Shown here: positions 21,255-31,005 of the stretch, in pieces
Layout of the letters: every line of letters begins with the position of its first letter
Position numbering within the stretch: position 1 is the stretch's first letter
Assembly: GCA_022539475.1 (NCBI GenBank)
Contig: VCMS01000290.1
Location: 1-64,000, forward strand
Source of the DNA: Gracilaria domingensis
Taxonomy: Eukaryota > Rhodophyta > Florideophyceae > Gracilariales > Gracilariaceae
Reading direction: 5' to 3'
Length of the DNA: 64,000 bases
Position numbers and translations under genes: made by a program
The notes under the pieces: model-generated
What the model was told of the DNA's origin: nothing
Database searches by the model: none
The model's input: the letters and a program-made list of their open reading frames with translations, nothing else

Positions 21255-21425
21255 TTGCAGCCTCTCGACCTCTTGCGAGGTGTTCCAGGGGCGCACAGTG
21301 GCGCCACCCGCAACGGGTCAAATAAAATTGAACGCCCGTTCTGGCGAGTGTCCTACTCGCCGGCGGTCAAGCAGTGCACTTTACTGATCCGATCCTCTCC
21401 GCTCGCTCCGCATCTCCGCGTCCAA
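21255..21425 (-). repeat. Dispersed repeat R, copy 3 (inverted)
   Basis: The reverse complement matches repeat R copy 1 from CGGAGAGGATC through GACCGCCGGC, ACTCGCYRGAACGG, ATTTTATTTG and the GGTGGCGCC block. It lies about 300 bp upstream of the FMO start codon, so it may sit within or next to that promoter. It is non-coding. Confidence 0.6.
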
Positions 21426-21717
21426 CATTTAGCTTCAATTTATAGAAGTGAAACACTCAAACATGCTACTACCTGGGGCCCTTACCGAAAGCATACACGG
21501 ATACTACTTCGCAACGTTCCACAATCGAGAGCCTCTGGAGGTTTTTCCGTACCGAGGCAGAGATGGATATGCGGTTGAGCTCTCATTGAATAGATTTTAA
21601 ACATCTTTCTCGTAAAAGAGATCTTCAGACGATGATCATGTTCAGCAACACTCCTGTACTCACTCGATGGCATCGAATTGGTATCCTTCTTTGAACCTCT
21701 AGTTTAAACTTGTCGCA

Positions 21718-23589
21718 ATGAAGAGGACAACATGCGAAGTGAATGATTATTTCGGCTTTCTTCGAGAAGGCTCTAGGGTGCAAGAAGCAAGAAGTCTTCC
21801 CAACTGGATCAAAGCCAAATCAGCCCAGCTGTTCGTACATGGCCTCGCTTTCCTTCCCTGGATTCTTCTCATTTGCCTGCCCTTTGCTTCGTTTCTGTTT
21901 TCGTCTTCGATTTTATTTGCTTTCGCTCTCCTAATATGGATATGGTTCATCCTTTTCGTTATTATATTCTTCCGATTACTTCCGTACCGTACGAAGATCG
22001 AAGGGAACTCAAGGACAGCTGGATCCCCGAAGGTAATTGTGATCGGAGCTGGGCCAATAGGATTAGCAACTTTGAAAGAGTGCGCATTGCAAGGTTTGCG
22101 CGTCACGGCATTCGAAAGAAAGGACAATGTCGGTGGTACATTTTACTACGACAAGGACCAAGGAGGCACCGTGTGGAAAGGGTGTGTTCTTGTCACCTCT
22201 CCCTGGGTTACAGCCTTCTCAGACTTTCCTCCAGTGAATCACAAGGAGCAGCACATGACCCACGAAGAGTACCTTCAGTACCTCCGGGAATACGCCTCAC
22301 ACTTCGATCTCTGGCCCTACATCTCATTTAATCACTCTGTGTTTGACGTCCGACGCGAATGCGAAGGCGGTTGGCGAGTGACAGTGCGCAATGACCAGAA
22401 TGGCGAAGTTAAGTCGGAAGTGGCGGACTTTGTGGCCATTTGCACAGGGCTTGCATTGAATCCCAATCACGAGTATTCTGGGCATAAAGATTTCTCTGAT
22501 GATAACTTCCTGCACGCTAACGACTACAAAACCCCGGATCGGTTTAGAGGTAAGAAAGTTTTGGTGATTGGAAGCGGGGAGAGTGCTTTGGGTATATCAG
22601 CGGAGATTTCCAAGGTTGCGGACCAGCTTTTTTTGAGCTTTCGTCGCGGAAAGTTTGTTATACCTCGAATGGATTGCGGCAAGCCGTCTGATTACGACAC
22701 AAATCGCATCCGCTACGCTTGTTCAGTAATGTGCCACAGTTGGTACATGGCTTTCAGAAGACGTGTTGCGTACGGATTGCGCCAACATGATCACTGGTCA
22801 GCGATTATTGCGCGGTCAATGGAATGCGCGGGTCGGGGGCCCATGTTCCAAGCCCCTGCCAAAACAGATGAATTCATCGGACCGTTGATGGAGGGACGGA
22901 TACAGATGCGACCGGAGGTGCGGTCTTTCCGGAAAAACACGGTTGTTTATGAGGACTTCGAGGAGAGCGTGGACTCAGTGATCGTCGCATGTGGCTACAT
23001 TCCATGCATGTCTTGGGTACAGTTACCTTCAAATGTTTCGAAATGGCATCCTGGATCGTTGTATCTTCGCATGTTCGTGCCAGAGATTGGAAAATCTCTT
23101 GCTTTCTGCGGTTACGTTCGCCCCAACATCGGTGCAATACCGCCAACAGGGGAATTGCAAGCAAGATATTTTGCACTAGTAGCTTCCGGACAACGACAGC
23201 TTCCCAGCGAAGAACTGATGAATCAGGCCGTAAAGCGACAGATACGGGAAAACCGTGGAATATACAGTACTGAATACGAAAAGATGGTGGTTAACTGGAT
23301 ACCATACATGGACTCAGTGGCTGAGGTAGTGGGATGTAGGCCCAATCCATGGAAATTAATGAGAGATCCGCAACTTTTAAGGAAGGTGATGACCGGGCCG
23401 TTCTCAGGAGCCATATACCGATTGCATGGGACTGGAGCTACTCCGATTGGGCGAGAGTCGGTGTTGAGACTTGATGGAACTCAATCTAGACGAGAATTAA
23501 TGGTGCATGTTGGAATGCTTTTCTGGAGTTTTCCGTTCTCTCACCTTGGCATAGGGATCAAATGGAAGTCACAGGGCACATATGTTTAG
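21718..23589 (+). CDS. Membrane-anchored flavin-dependent monooxygenase (FMO-like)
   Basis: The predicted enzyme uses FAD and NADPH to oxygenate nucleophilic N, S or C atoms of small molecules. The 623-residue frame starts with a soluble leader of about 38 residues. Two adjacent hydrophobic segments follow (about 39-63 and 64-88), an N-terminal hairpin anchor that classical FMOs lack. Next comes the FAD-binding VIVIGAGPIGLAT (106-118) with the acidic AFERKDNVGGTF end of the Rossmann fold. The FMO signature region lies at about 253-271 (SGHKDFSDDNFLHANDYK), where the usual F-x-G-x-x-x-H spacing is one residue longer and the Gly is Asp. The NADPH site VLVIGSGESALGISAE follows (281-296). Later come ACGYIP and PTGELQARYFA. 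A weakly hydrophobic C-terminus could be a second membrane contact. The frame is open from ATG to stop, so a functional host gene is likely. The substrate is unknown; the O-methyltransferase gene follows on the same strand. Confidence 0.88.
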   Translation: MKRTTCEVNDYFGFLREGSRVQEARSLPNWIKAKSAQLFVHGLAFLPWILLICLPFASFLFSSSILFAFALLIWIWFILFVIIFFRLLPYRTKIEGNSRTAGSPKVIVIGAGPIGLATLKECALQGLRVTAFERKDNVGGTFYYDKDQGGTVWKGCVLVTSPWVTAFSDFPPVNHKEQHMTHEEYLQYLREYASHFDLWPYISFNHSVFDVRRECEGGWRVTVRNDQNGEVKSEVADFVAICTGLALNPNHEYSGHKDFSDDNFLHANDYKTPDRFRGKKVLVIGSGESALGISAEISKVADQLFLSFRRGKFVIPRMDCGKPSDYDTNRIRYACSVMCHSWYMAFRRRVAYGLRQHDHWSAIIARSMECAGRGPMFQAPAKTDEFIGPLMEGRIQMRPEVRSFRKNTVVYEDFEESVDSVIVACGYIPCMSWVQLPSNVSKWHPGSLYLRMFVPEIGKSLAFCGYVRPNIGAIPPTGELQARYFALVASGQRQLPSEELMNQAVKRQIRENRGIYSTEYEKMVVNWIPYMDSVAEVVGCRPNPWKLMRDPQLLRKVMTGPFSGAIYRLHGTGATPIGRESVLRLDGTQSRRELMVHVGMLFWSFPFSHLGIGIKWKSQGTYV

Positions 23590-24599
23590 CCTCCCGCTTA
23601 AATGATAGGGACGGAAACCTTGTAAAGTAATCACGTGTTTTTTGCTTGGCATGCTCCTACGCCTTCTTAGAAAAGAATATTCTCCGCGTTCAGAGCTGCT
23701 CGCACGAGATGATCTTGTTGAAATTGCGAAAAGTGGAAAAACTGATGTCGCTTCCTTCTGTTCCACTCTGTCGACGGAGATCGACACGGAGTGGAACAGA
23801 ACGGAGCAACGTCAGTTCTCCCCGTAAAGGCCGACGAAGGAGGAGCCAGTTCTTGCTCCTAACCGTTCGAGTCTTAGTTCGAAATTCCAACCCCAAGATG
23901 AAACTTCGACAAAAGTAGGCACCCATAGCTTTAAAACTATTGATTCGATTCCTGTCGTTCTTCTCTCGTTGCCGTCTTGTATCAAGACTTCCTGAGCTAG
24001 TTCTCAAAATATCCTCAATGAAGTGCACCTGCTCCAACACCTCCAAAACAGCTTTAACTTTGTTTAGAAACTCGTATGTGACACGTGCATTGCAATAAAA
24101 AGTTGAAACCTTTACTCATTTAAGAAGGTGCTTCATCGCAAAAAGCTTATGGAATGCGATTACTTCCAGGATATGTCAGAACTGACCAAATCATTGTCTA
24201 TGGTGTCGCTTTTGAAAGTTTTCATTAAAGATATTGGTTTGGATTATTTATGAATTGACGGTAATCTTAGCCGCAGGCTAAGATTAATTCGAAGTAATAT
24301 CTTGAGAAACTGATTGAAATCTCAAGACCAAGAGCTTGCGCTCATGATTAATTCTTCTCACCGTAACTTGACTGTCTCCTTCTTCTTGCCACGTAATGTT
24401 CTCTCTTCGGCAAGATTCTATGGAAGTAGTACTCGAATGGAATGAACGAATCAGAATCATGGCATCATGATTTCTTTTACCATTAAAGGCCGATTGCAGA
24501 GGAACTGATTTCTGGACATTTAAAGAAGTCGTACGTCTCACATAGTGAGACGTAGGACGTTGAGATTAGCTGTGGACTGCATCAAAACACTCTTCGAAT
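23590..24599. other. Intergenic region between FMO and O-methyltransferase genes
   Basis: About 1.0 kb with no supported gene. It contains two short perfect palindromes, AATCTTAGCC-GCA-GGCTAAGATT (24263-24285) and ACGTCTCAC-ATA-GTGAGACGT (about 24533-24553). The second lies about 45 bp upstream of the O-methyltransferase start and could be an operator-like or hairpin element. Both genes read rightward. Confidence 0.5.
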
Positions 24600-25616
24600 A
24601 TGATGAGGCTATCAGAAGCTCCCGATCCTGCTCCACTGTTCGCTTTAGGGCACTACTTCACAGCGTCTCGCACCTTCCTCACAGCTGTAGAACTCGGCCT
24701 GTTCAATTGTCTCAGCAGCCCAAAGACAAGTGTGCAAATCCAAGAATCTCTTGAGCTCCATCCGAATCAACGCACTATCCACGACTTTCTGGACGCGCTT
24801 GTTGCACTCGACGTCATCACGCGCGAAGGAGACGGCGAAAGTGCTGTGTATGGGAACACTGCCAGTTCTGCAGCGTATCTTTGCAATTCGAGCCCATTGT
24901 ATCGTGGCGGGAGGCTTCTGAGCTGCTCGCGGAGGAACTATGCCACGTGGGGAGGGCTCACGGAAGTTATGAAGAATGGAGCGGACAAGAACAAGCTTAT
25001 CTGGAACACAGTTTGGCAAAGTGACGACCATGCTCGTACATTTCTGGATTCTATGCGGAGTATGATTGATGCTCAAATACAGTTTGCTGAACGGTTTGAT
25101 TTCTCCGGGGTCGGAACGATGTTGGATGTTGGCGGCGGCAATGGTCAGCTTTGCTGCGAGGTGGCGAAAAGGCAACAGGATGTGAAACTTGTCACTATGG
25201 ATGTGGGCTCAATTTCGTGTTTTGCTGATCAATACGTAGAGCAGATGGACATGAAGCATCGCGTGGACGTACTGAACGGGGACATGTGGGAATCGGAGTT
25301 GCCGCAATCGGATGTGATCACCATGTGCAACGTGCTGCACTGCATTGATGCGGAAAAGAAGAAAAGGCTGCTGAGAAAGGCGTACAGCGCTTTGAACGAG
25401 GGAGGGAGAGTAGTGTCCATTGGATGGCTCATCGACGACGACAGAAGGGAGCATGTGTCCGCGCTCCTCATGTCGCTGCACATGGCGATGGTGACTGACG
25501 GCGGCTTTGACTACACGGCGAGGGAGTTCGACGGCTGGGCAGCCGAGATCGGGTTTGCCCGAACCGAGATTCTGCCGCTGCTGGCACCGGTGCACGCAGT
25601 AATCGCGCATAAGTAA
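24600..25616 (+). CDS. SAM-dependent O-methyltransferase (Methyltransf_2 / ASMT-like)
   Basis: The protein should move a methyl group from S-adenosylmethionine to a hydroxyl of a small aromatic or related compound. Its 338 residues show the two-part layout of plant-type class II enzymes. A helical dimerisation winged-helix region comes first (about 10-110; ALGHYFTASRTFLTAVELGLFNCL, then IHDFLDALVALDVITREGD). The catalytic domain follows, with the SAM motif MLDVGGGNGQLC (174-185), a DVG acidic residue after strand 2, GDMWESELPQSDVITMCNVLH (227-247) and the conserved NVLH block holding the usual catalytic His. C-terminal LNEGGRVVSIGWLIDDD and an EFDGWAAEIGFARTEI block fit the family. No signal peptide is seen, so it is probably cytosolic. 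Two adjacent ATGs open the frame. It follows the FMO gene on the same strand at 1 kb distance. Confidence 0.92.
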   Translation: MMRLSEAPDPAPLFALGHYFTASRTFLTAVELGLFNCLSSPKTSVQIQESLELHPNQRTIHDFLDALVALDVITREGDGESAVYGNTASSAAYLCNSSPLYRGGRLLSCSRRNYATWGGLTEVMKNGADKNKLIWNTVWQSDDHARTFLDSMRSMIDAQIQFAERFDFSGVGTMLDVGGGNGQLCCEVAKRQQDVKLVTMDVGSISCFADQYVEQMDMKHRVDVLNGDMWESELPQSDVITMCNVLHCIDAEKKKRLLRKAYSALNEGGRVVSIGWLIDDDRREHVSALLMSLHMAMVTDGGFDYTAREFDGWAAEIGFARTEILPLLAPVHAVIAHK

Positions 25617-25900
25617 GCAAATTACACCAGAAAGTTACAGTAATTACGAGTACACGTATATACTACACGTATTCGATTCGACACGCAGCTTTTTTGAAAT
25701 GTTTTGAGTAAACGAAAGAAATTTGAAAAGAATTGCAAATCTATCATAGAACGGATCAGATCTGTGATGCCAACAAGTTCGCTCTCCACCCCCCTAGATG
25801 TTGTCCACCACCTGACGTGACGCGAAGCGCATCGTTGCTGCTTCAACGCCCGCATCACGTTCCGTACGTACGCCCACCGCGCACGGACGTTTGGATGCTT
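25617..25900. other. Intergenic region between convergent genes
   Basis: A 284 bp gap between the O-methyltransferase (+) and the Cys-rich secreted protein gene (-). Nothing is recognised; both 3' ends should lie here. Confidence 0.5.
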
Positions 25901-27262
25901 CTACAGCAATCCGCTGCGTATCGCCACCGAGAGAAGCCGTTCTTCAGCCACCGACTCGAAGCGCGCCGCCAGCGCCGTGAACTCAAGCCCCTCAGTGTGG
26001 GACGCCACCCGCAACGCGCGGCGAAAACGAGGGCTGTTCACGAACATCTTCTTTGCGCTGCACGCGCGCAAGTCGCAGTACGTCCTCATCATCATCAGCT
26101 GCCCCTTGTACCGAACCATGTGTCCCGCAGTGGCGCAGCTGTTGCTTGCGTCGCACAACACCTTTGCAAGCCTTGGTTGAGCAAAAAGCAGCTCGTCCTG
26201 CCTCATATGCGTTAGTGAATGCACTGCGATGCAAACCCCACTTTCAGTTTCATCTCTTTCGTCGTCAGCATTGCCGCCATTGTCTGCATCGTTGCTGCTG
26301 TTTTCACCACTGCCCCCGCCGTTTCCGTCCCCATTGCCACTTTCAGTTTCATCTCTATCGTCGTCAGCAATGCCGCCATTGTCTGCATCGTTGCTGCTGT
26401 TTTCACCACTGTCCCCGCCGTTTCCGTCCCCATTGCCATTGTCGCTGCCTGCGGTGCTAAGCAAAGCGGGAAATACGTTCGATATCTGCGCAGCTGCGCG
26501 GAAATCCACTTTGTCCGAGAAACAAGCAGTTGCAGGCCCATCCGCAGGAAGTTGACACACCTCTCCAGCAACGCATTCACTATTCGAGGCGCAGAAAACA
26601 ACCGTGGCGGGCAGGCAAACACAAATGTAGAAAGATGCATCACATCGCAAATTATTGTCTCCTCGCGCACCGAGACACTGTCGAGCGCCTACGCAATCCG
26701 AATCGGTACTGCAAGCATCTGCAGTCAGTCCGTACACCCTGCTTCCTGCATTCTGACCAGAATCTGCAATAGTTTGGATATCCTGGACTTGGATGACTTT
26801 GGTCGATGCACAAAATTGGGCTTTCGCGATACATTGCTCGCCATCATCACAGTCGCGATCGGAAGCACAAGATCGAAACGAAAGACAGAGACAAGAATCG
26901 GATGGAGGCGAGCATTCGACAGCAGCATTTACATTTCCTTGCACCTGCAGCACGTCCAGACAGCGACGTGGTTGTGCGCAATCGGAGAGCGTTGAGCATG
27001 GGGAGCCTGTGAGACCAGCTCCATTCTGACGGACTAGAGCCCTCGATATTTGTGAAACACTTTGAAGAAAATTTTGGTACTTCGCATCCAAAGATGATCG
27101 AACTCCCAAAGCTTTGTAGCTGTGCTGACTGCCGTAGGAAATGTCGTCGGCGGAGCTGTGAGGGTTTAGAGCAGCATTTGCCGGCTCGATACGCACTGAA
27201 CTACAAAGTGCAGAAAGCTGCGCACCAAGAAGCGCCCAAAACCAGACGCGTTGCATGCCCAT
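25901..27262 (-). CDS. Secreted Cys-rich repeat protein (uncharacterised)
   Basis: The frame is open from an ATG at 27337, but that ATG sits inside an AAATTTATATG TATA-like stretch. The downstream ATG at 27262 opens a good signal peptide (MGMQRVWFWALLGAQLSALCSS), so I take it as the start (453 residues). After a polar region come two copies of a Cys module of about 70 residues. Each shows C-x5-DC-x4-RxC, a variable loop, C-x(4-6)-CxC, then C-x5-(D/E)C-x4-C. The spacing recalls EGF-like or Dickkopf-type folds, but no named domain fits clearly. Next is an acidic Gly/Asn/Asp-rich linker formed by a 33-residue repeat present twice. A C-terminal domain with four Cys and a basic helix ends the protein. 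It is probably extracellular or cell-wall located. The neighbouring 719-residue protein has the same module. Function unknown. Confidence 0.7.
   Translation of the reverse strand: MGMQRVWFWALLGAQLSALCSSVRIEPANAALNPHSSADDISYGSQHSYKALGVRSSLDAKYQNFLQSVSQISRALVRQNGAGLTGSPCSTLSDCAQPRRCLDVLQVQGNVNAAVECSPPSDSCLCLSFRSCASDRDCDDGEQCIAKAQFCASTKVIQVQDIQTIADSGQNAGSRVYGLTADACSTDSDCVGARQCLGARGDNNLRCDASFYICVCLPATVVFCASNSECVAGEVCQLPADGPATACFSDKVDFRAAAQISNVFPALLSTAGSDNGNGDGNGGDSGENSSNDADNGGIADDDRDETESGNGDGNGGGSGENSSNDADNGGNADDERDETESGVCIAVHSLTHMRQDELLFAQPRLAKVLCDASNSCATAGHMVRYKGQLMMMRTYCDLRACSAKKMFVNSPRFRRALRVASHTEGLEFTALAARFESVAEERLLSVAIRSGLL
26241..26438. repeat. 99 bp in-frame tandem repeat
   Basis: Two nearly identical 99 bp units, starting at 26241 and 26340, encode the acidic linker of the Cys-rich secreted protein (pattern SGENSSNDADNGG followed by DDxRDETESG). 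The period is a multiple of three, so copy-number change would leave the reading frame intact. Only a few bases differ between the units, which suggests a recent duplication. Confidence 0.85.
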
Positions 27263-27337
27263 GTTGATATCGCTCTGACGTCGAAGGCAATGCGAGGAAC
27301 GAAGGGAGCAACTAAAGTCTCGCCGGATCGGGGACAT

Positions 27338-28845
27338 ATAAATTTCGAACTGAGTACAGCTTCCGTATGGTTAATCCACATCGAAAGGTGCTAAACTCGG
27401 CTGATCGATAGTGCATTGATTCATCCAATCGTTTCCGGGCTACAATGCGAGCACTACCTAGGTTTACGAGATATAGGTTTGAGTTCCACGAGATATGTGC
27501 TTCTGCCATTGTGGATATTCACCTTCCTCATGGGACCGAATTTGGAAGATTCGTGTTCGGTTTTCTGCGACCAGTTGTCGACATAAATCATACCTCTCAC
27601 CTGTTTTGACCCAATGAAGATGAACGAGACTGACTGTGACCAGCGTGGTGCATGCATGCAGGTCCAAATCATTACAGATTGCCAACTGCTACGAGGCGAG
27701 CTGGAGAACGGACGGTATTGGCTTCGCAGAATTGAAAGACAATCCGTTGCAAGATCACAGTTGGAATCAGATAAGTGCCAATTAGTCGTGAGAAGTTAAA
27801 ATTACAGGTTGTAATCAGATGGATAGTTGGAATACTCTTCGAGGAATACGGAAGGTGTGATTAGAGTATGATCGGTATCGAGTGAGGTCGATGCAGAGTT
27901 GACGTCCATGCTTTTGCCGCGGGATACGTGTATCCATACACGCCCGTGTGCATGCATTACAAAAGCACTTTTTCTACGTAGAACTCGACAAACGGATGGA
28001 AACTGTTCTCCGTCTTCGTTATGTAGTCAGACATACAAGGTTAGTTGCCATTTGTTCAGAAGAGCTAGAAGGCAACTTTCCGGTGTTTAATTTCTTCATA
28101 GATTCAAACTTGAATGTTCAAAACAATTTTAGGTATTTGCGAATGAAGCAAGAAAGAGCTTGAAAGCGTAGGCTAAAAAGTTAAACTTTCCCAAAAGTTG
28201 AAAAACATATGTAAGCATCACTTGTGAAATCTACACGTATATACTCGAGTGTGCATCGAAATAATTGTTTTCTTATTAGAATTTGTGGGGTGACAATGCC
28301 ATCCCTTTGTGGGAGATGGAGAGACCTGCGAGAGCGCTCTCGTTTGCTGCTCTGAGCTCGTGCGGCTCTGAGAAATAGCCAATGAGAATGAAAGAAATGA
28401 CTCGATCTTGCGGCGGCTGAGGGAAAGTGGTGTAACAAACCATGTTGATTGAAACACACGTGGTACTGAAGTTCGAATGTTATTGGTTTGATATCAAACC
28501 GATTGAATTTGTAGCCAATTGAAAGGATTTCTCTTATGTCTAATGACCTAGACATAAGCCAAGCAGACAAGTGGCACGCTGACAACGAACGGTTATAGTG
28601 GTTACCCAATCATGTCGTCCGCTTATGTCTAGTGAGCTAGACATAAGCGAACCGTCTCAAAGAGGGTGAAGTGGTGGAGCCCACTGTAAGACTGATTGAC
28701 ACCTTTCACACGTTCTAATGACGGCTCTCGTGGTCTTACATTGACCCATACTACATGTAGAACCCGAGATTGTTGACACGTTTAAATTAAACTTTACATA
28801 CGAAGGTGTTTTCTACATGGTATTTAATTAGTTAAGAGTACGAAA
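27338..28845. other. Intergenic stretch with palindromes
   Basis: About 1.5 kb without a recognisable gene. Palindromes occur at 28482-28504 (around GATATC), 28533-28558 (CTTATGTCTA ... TAGACATAAG) and 28621-28648 (the same arms again). The right part should include the 3' end of the 719-residue protein gene, and the left part the promoter of the Cys-rich secreted protein gene. Confidence 0.5.
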
Positions 28846-31005
28846 TCAGTCCACAAGGTCCACATCTTTGCTATGAACTTCTACCTCTACAAGCGGTCCT
28901 AGGATGCAATCTTCTCCCAAAAGCTCCTTCATGGCAACGTACGCAACGTCGTCAAAGTGAGTCACCCACGAGTTGACGGCAATGTGAATCCCCGTCAGTA
29001 AAAAAGCCATCAACACCAGCCATCCGTGGCACAGTCGGTACGGCTTCGTAATCGCCATCAACGCGTTTCGCCGCTCAAATGTGTACGGCATCGTGTACAC
29101 CCATGGCTCCCCGCTTGAGTTGAGCACCAGATCCAGCTCGCGCAACCCCGATGTCACTGCCTGTGTGATCGACTCCAGCGGATCACTCCAATCTAAGCGA
29201 TGAAGCAAATCCATGCTCTCCAGTTTTCCTCCCGAACCCTTGAACACTTGCACGGACCACAGATTCCGACTCGTCTCCACTTCCGCATGTCCGAGCTTGG
29301 TCGCAATTCTGTTCAAAATTCCGTTCAGTAACCGCACACGTTCCTGGTCGCTCATGAGGTCGGGGCGAAAGGGCATTGTTTTGAGGGTTTCACCGCTCTT
29401 GGAAACCACAGAGGTGGATAACTCTACTGCTGCAAAACTTCCGTTTTGAGAATACATCTCGAACATGGTTCTGCCGGAACCGTACAGCATCACCACACGA
29501 ATGCAGTTGAATACATCCTCTGTCGGACTCCTTACGCGTGGAGTCACACACTTGAGCACCTTCCCGTTCTCAAACACTCCTCGAATCGGCACAAAGAAAT
29601 CATCGCAATACGTATTAGACCGGACTTCAACGCGTGGCCGAAGAGGTCCGGTGGGGACAGAGATGACGGGATCAAAGTTCTTGTCAGCGTACGATTCCTC
29701 TCGCGCGTCTGTTGCGGCAAGAATTGTTGAAACCTCGGCACTCATGAGGAAGAGGAATGCTAGCAATGGAATGATCGCCCCCTTGAAGTTGAGAGTCATA
29801 AACGTCGGGCGTGGAAAGGATGGTTTCTCCTTCTGAAACGGTTCACGTCCGGTGAGCAGCTGAGGAACGTATCGAAAACTGGAAAGCCTGGAATATATGA
29901 TGTAGGAAGAGTATCCGTATTGATGGATGCCGGGAATCGAGTAGAGCACACCTTGCAAGATCTTGTGCAGCTGGGACACGATTATTAGCGATAGGATTCC
30001 ACCGATGAACTCGTTGAGAAGATCGTTAGTTGTGAAGGTATTGAACACAGACAGGCCGGAGACTGCGAACGGTGGCAAATCCGGGTCCACGCGCTCAGGC
30101 GCTGGTAGAATGCTAGAAGATTGTCGTTCAACCCTTATCTCCGCGACAGATGTGTCAGATAAATTGGAGGAGAGAGTTCCATTTGACACAGGAAGAACTT
30201 CGACATATCGCGTGAGGTTGGACGACAGACAAACAGGCGTCAGTCTCAGCCTCTTTTCAGACTTCATGCCTTGGAAAGTGAATGTGCGCGATGGGTCGAA
30301 CATAACGGTGGCACAGATCTCACTCGATGGATCGCATTCTGAATCGGATTCGCACTCTGTGTATCTGAGCGGAGTACAAACGCAGGAGGCCACCGAAGAT
30401 TCGCACGTGCTAATTCTCCTGAGCTCAGAATGAAGACTTTTGCGAGACATACAGCTGCGAGTTCCCATACAGTCTCCATGAGAGAAGCACCTATCCCCGG
30501 TGCGACCGAAAGAGTGATACGGCGGAGCATTCTCAATTGGTTGATGGAGAATCGGGAGCGGGCGCTTCACGTCTTTGAACACGCGAGGGGATATACAACT
30601 GCCAGAAGTTAGACCGACCATGAGATTCCATATACATATTTCCCCCGGGTCACAGTCGTTCGACGACGAACAGGTTATGTTTGGATGCGGCGGCGGCTTC
30701 ACGCAATGGCATGGAGGGGATGGACAATTGAAGCATACGCGGGGCGCGACGCAGTCGCCAGAACCGTTGCATTCGTCACCTGAGAGACCTTCGATGTCGG
30801 AAGGAGGCGGCATGGATGTAGGAGGCCATGTGGGGTGCAAGGCGGAAAGGATGGTGTTGACGTCTTCATCGGTGACGACGTAGTCGGCGGCGTGAGCATG
30901 AATGGCGAGGAAAATCAAAAGGGAAAGGATGGGGACGTACGGCGGGGAGGGGGTGCCGCGGAGCATCGCATCAATTTCAAGCGTAGACGGACATGATATG
31001 CTCAT
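28846..31005 (-). CDS. Membrane protein with N-terminal Cys-rich modules (uncharacterised)
   Basis: This single frame has 719 codons. The first ATG is at 31005, and a second in-frame ATG at 30966 would give a tidier signal peptide (hydrophobic ILSLLIFLAIHAHA). After it lie two Cys modules, at about residues 76-135 and 170-260, with the C-x5-DC-x4-RxC ... CxC ... C-x5-(D/E)C-x4-C pattern found in the neighbouring secreted protein. A Ser/Asn-rich stretch with several N-glycosylation sequons follows. Hydrophobic segments occur at about 325-348, 405-428 and near 655-680. The large domain between the second and third segments (about 430-650) has paired Cys and would be on one face of the membrane. 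A receptor- or wall-sensor-like surface protein is conceivable but unproven; I know no named family. The two genes are tandem on the minus strand, so local duplication of the module is likely. Confidence 0.7.
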   Translation of the reverse strand: MSISCPSTLEIDAMLRGTPSPPYVPILSLLIFLAIHAHAADYVVTDEDVNTILSALHPTWPPTSMPPPSDIEGLSGDECNGSGDCVAPRVCFNCPSPPCHCVKPPPHPNITCSSSNDCDPGEICIWNLMVGLTSGSCISPRVFKDVKRPLPILHQPIENAPPYHSFGRTGDRCFSHGDCMGTRSCMSRKSLHSELRRISTCESSVASCVCTPLRYTECESDSECDPSSEICATVMFDPSRTFTFQGMKSEKRLRLTPVCLSSNLTRYVEVLPVSNGTLSSNLSDTSVAEIRVERQSSSILPAPERVDPDLPPFAVSGLSVFNTFTTNDLLNEFIGGILSLIIVSQLHKILQGVLYSIPGIHQYGYSSYIIYSRLSSFRYVPQLLTGREPFQKEKPSFPRPTFMTLNFKGAIIPLLAFLFLMSAEVSTILAATDAREESYADKNFDPVISVPTGPLRPRVEVRSNTYCDDFFVPIRGVFENGKVLKCVTPRVRSPTEDVFNCIRVVMLYGSGRTMFEMYSQNGSFAAVELSTSVVSKSGETLKTMPFRPDLMSDQERVRLLNGILNRIATKLGHAEVETSRNLWSVQVFKGSGGKLESMDLLHRLDWSDPLESITQAVTSGLRELDLVLNSSGEPWVYTMPYTFERRNALMAITKPYRLCHGWLVLMAFLLTGIHIAVNSWVTHFDDVAYVAMKELLGEDCILGPLVEVEVHSKDVDLVD

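Larger units (their letters stand above)
19999..21717. other. Intergenic region between divergent sulfotransferase and FMO genes
   Basis: This is about 1.7 kb with no gene I can support. It holds the sulfotransferase promoter at the left and repeat R copy 3 at 21255-21425 in inverted orientation. The stretch 20836-20860 has a small hairpin (GGATCAATCCAAATTGATTC). Open frames of 60-120 codons lack motifs. Confidence 0.5.

Noticed and set aside
26219-26995. Long plus-strand frame over the Cys-rich gene
   Set aside because: It is a shadow of the minus-strand gene; the repeat unit keeps several frames open at once.
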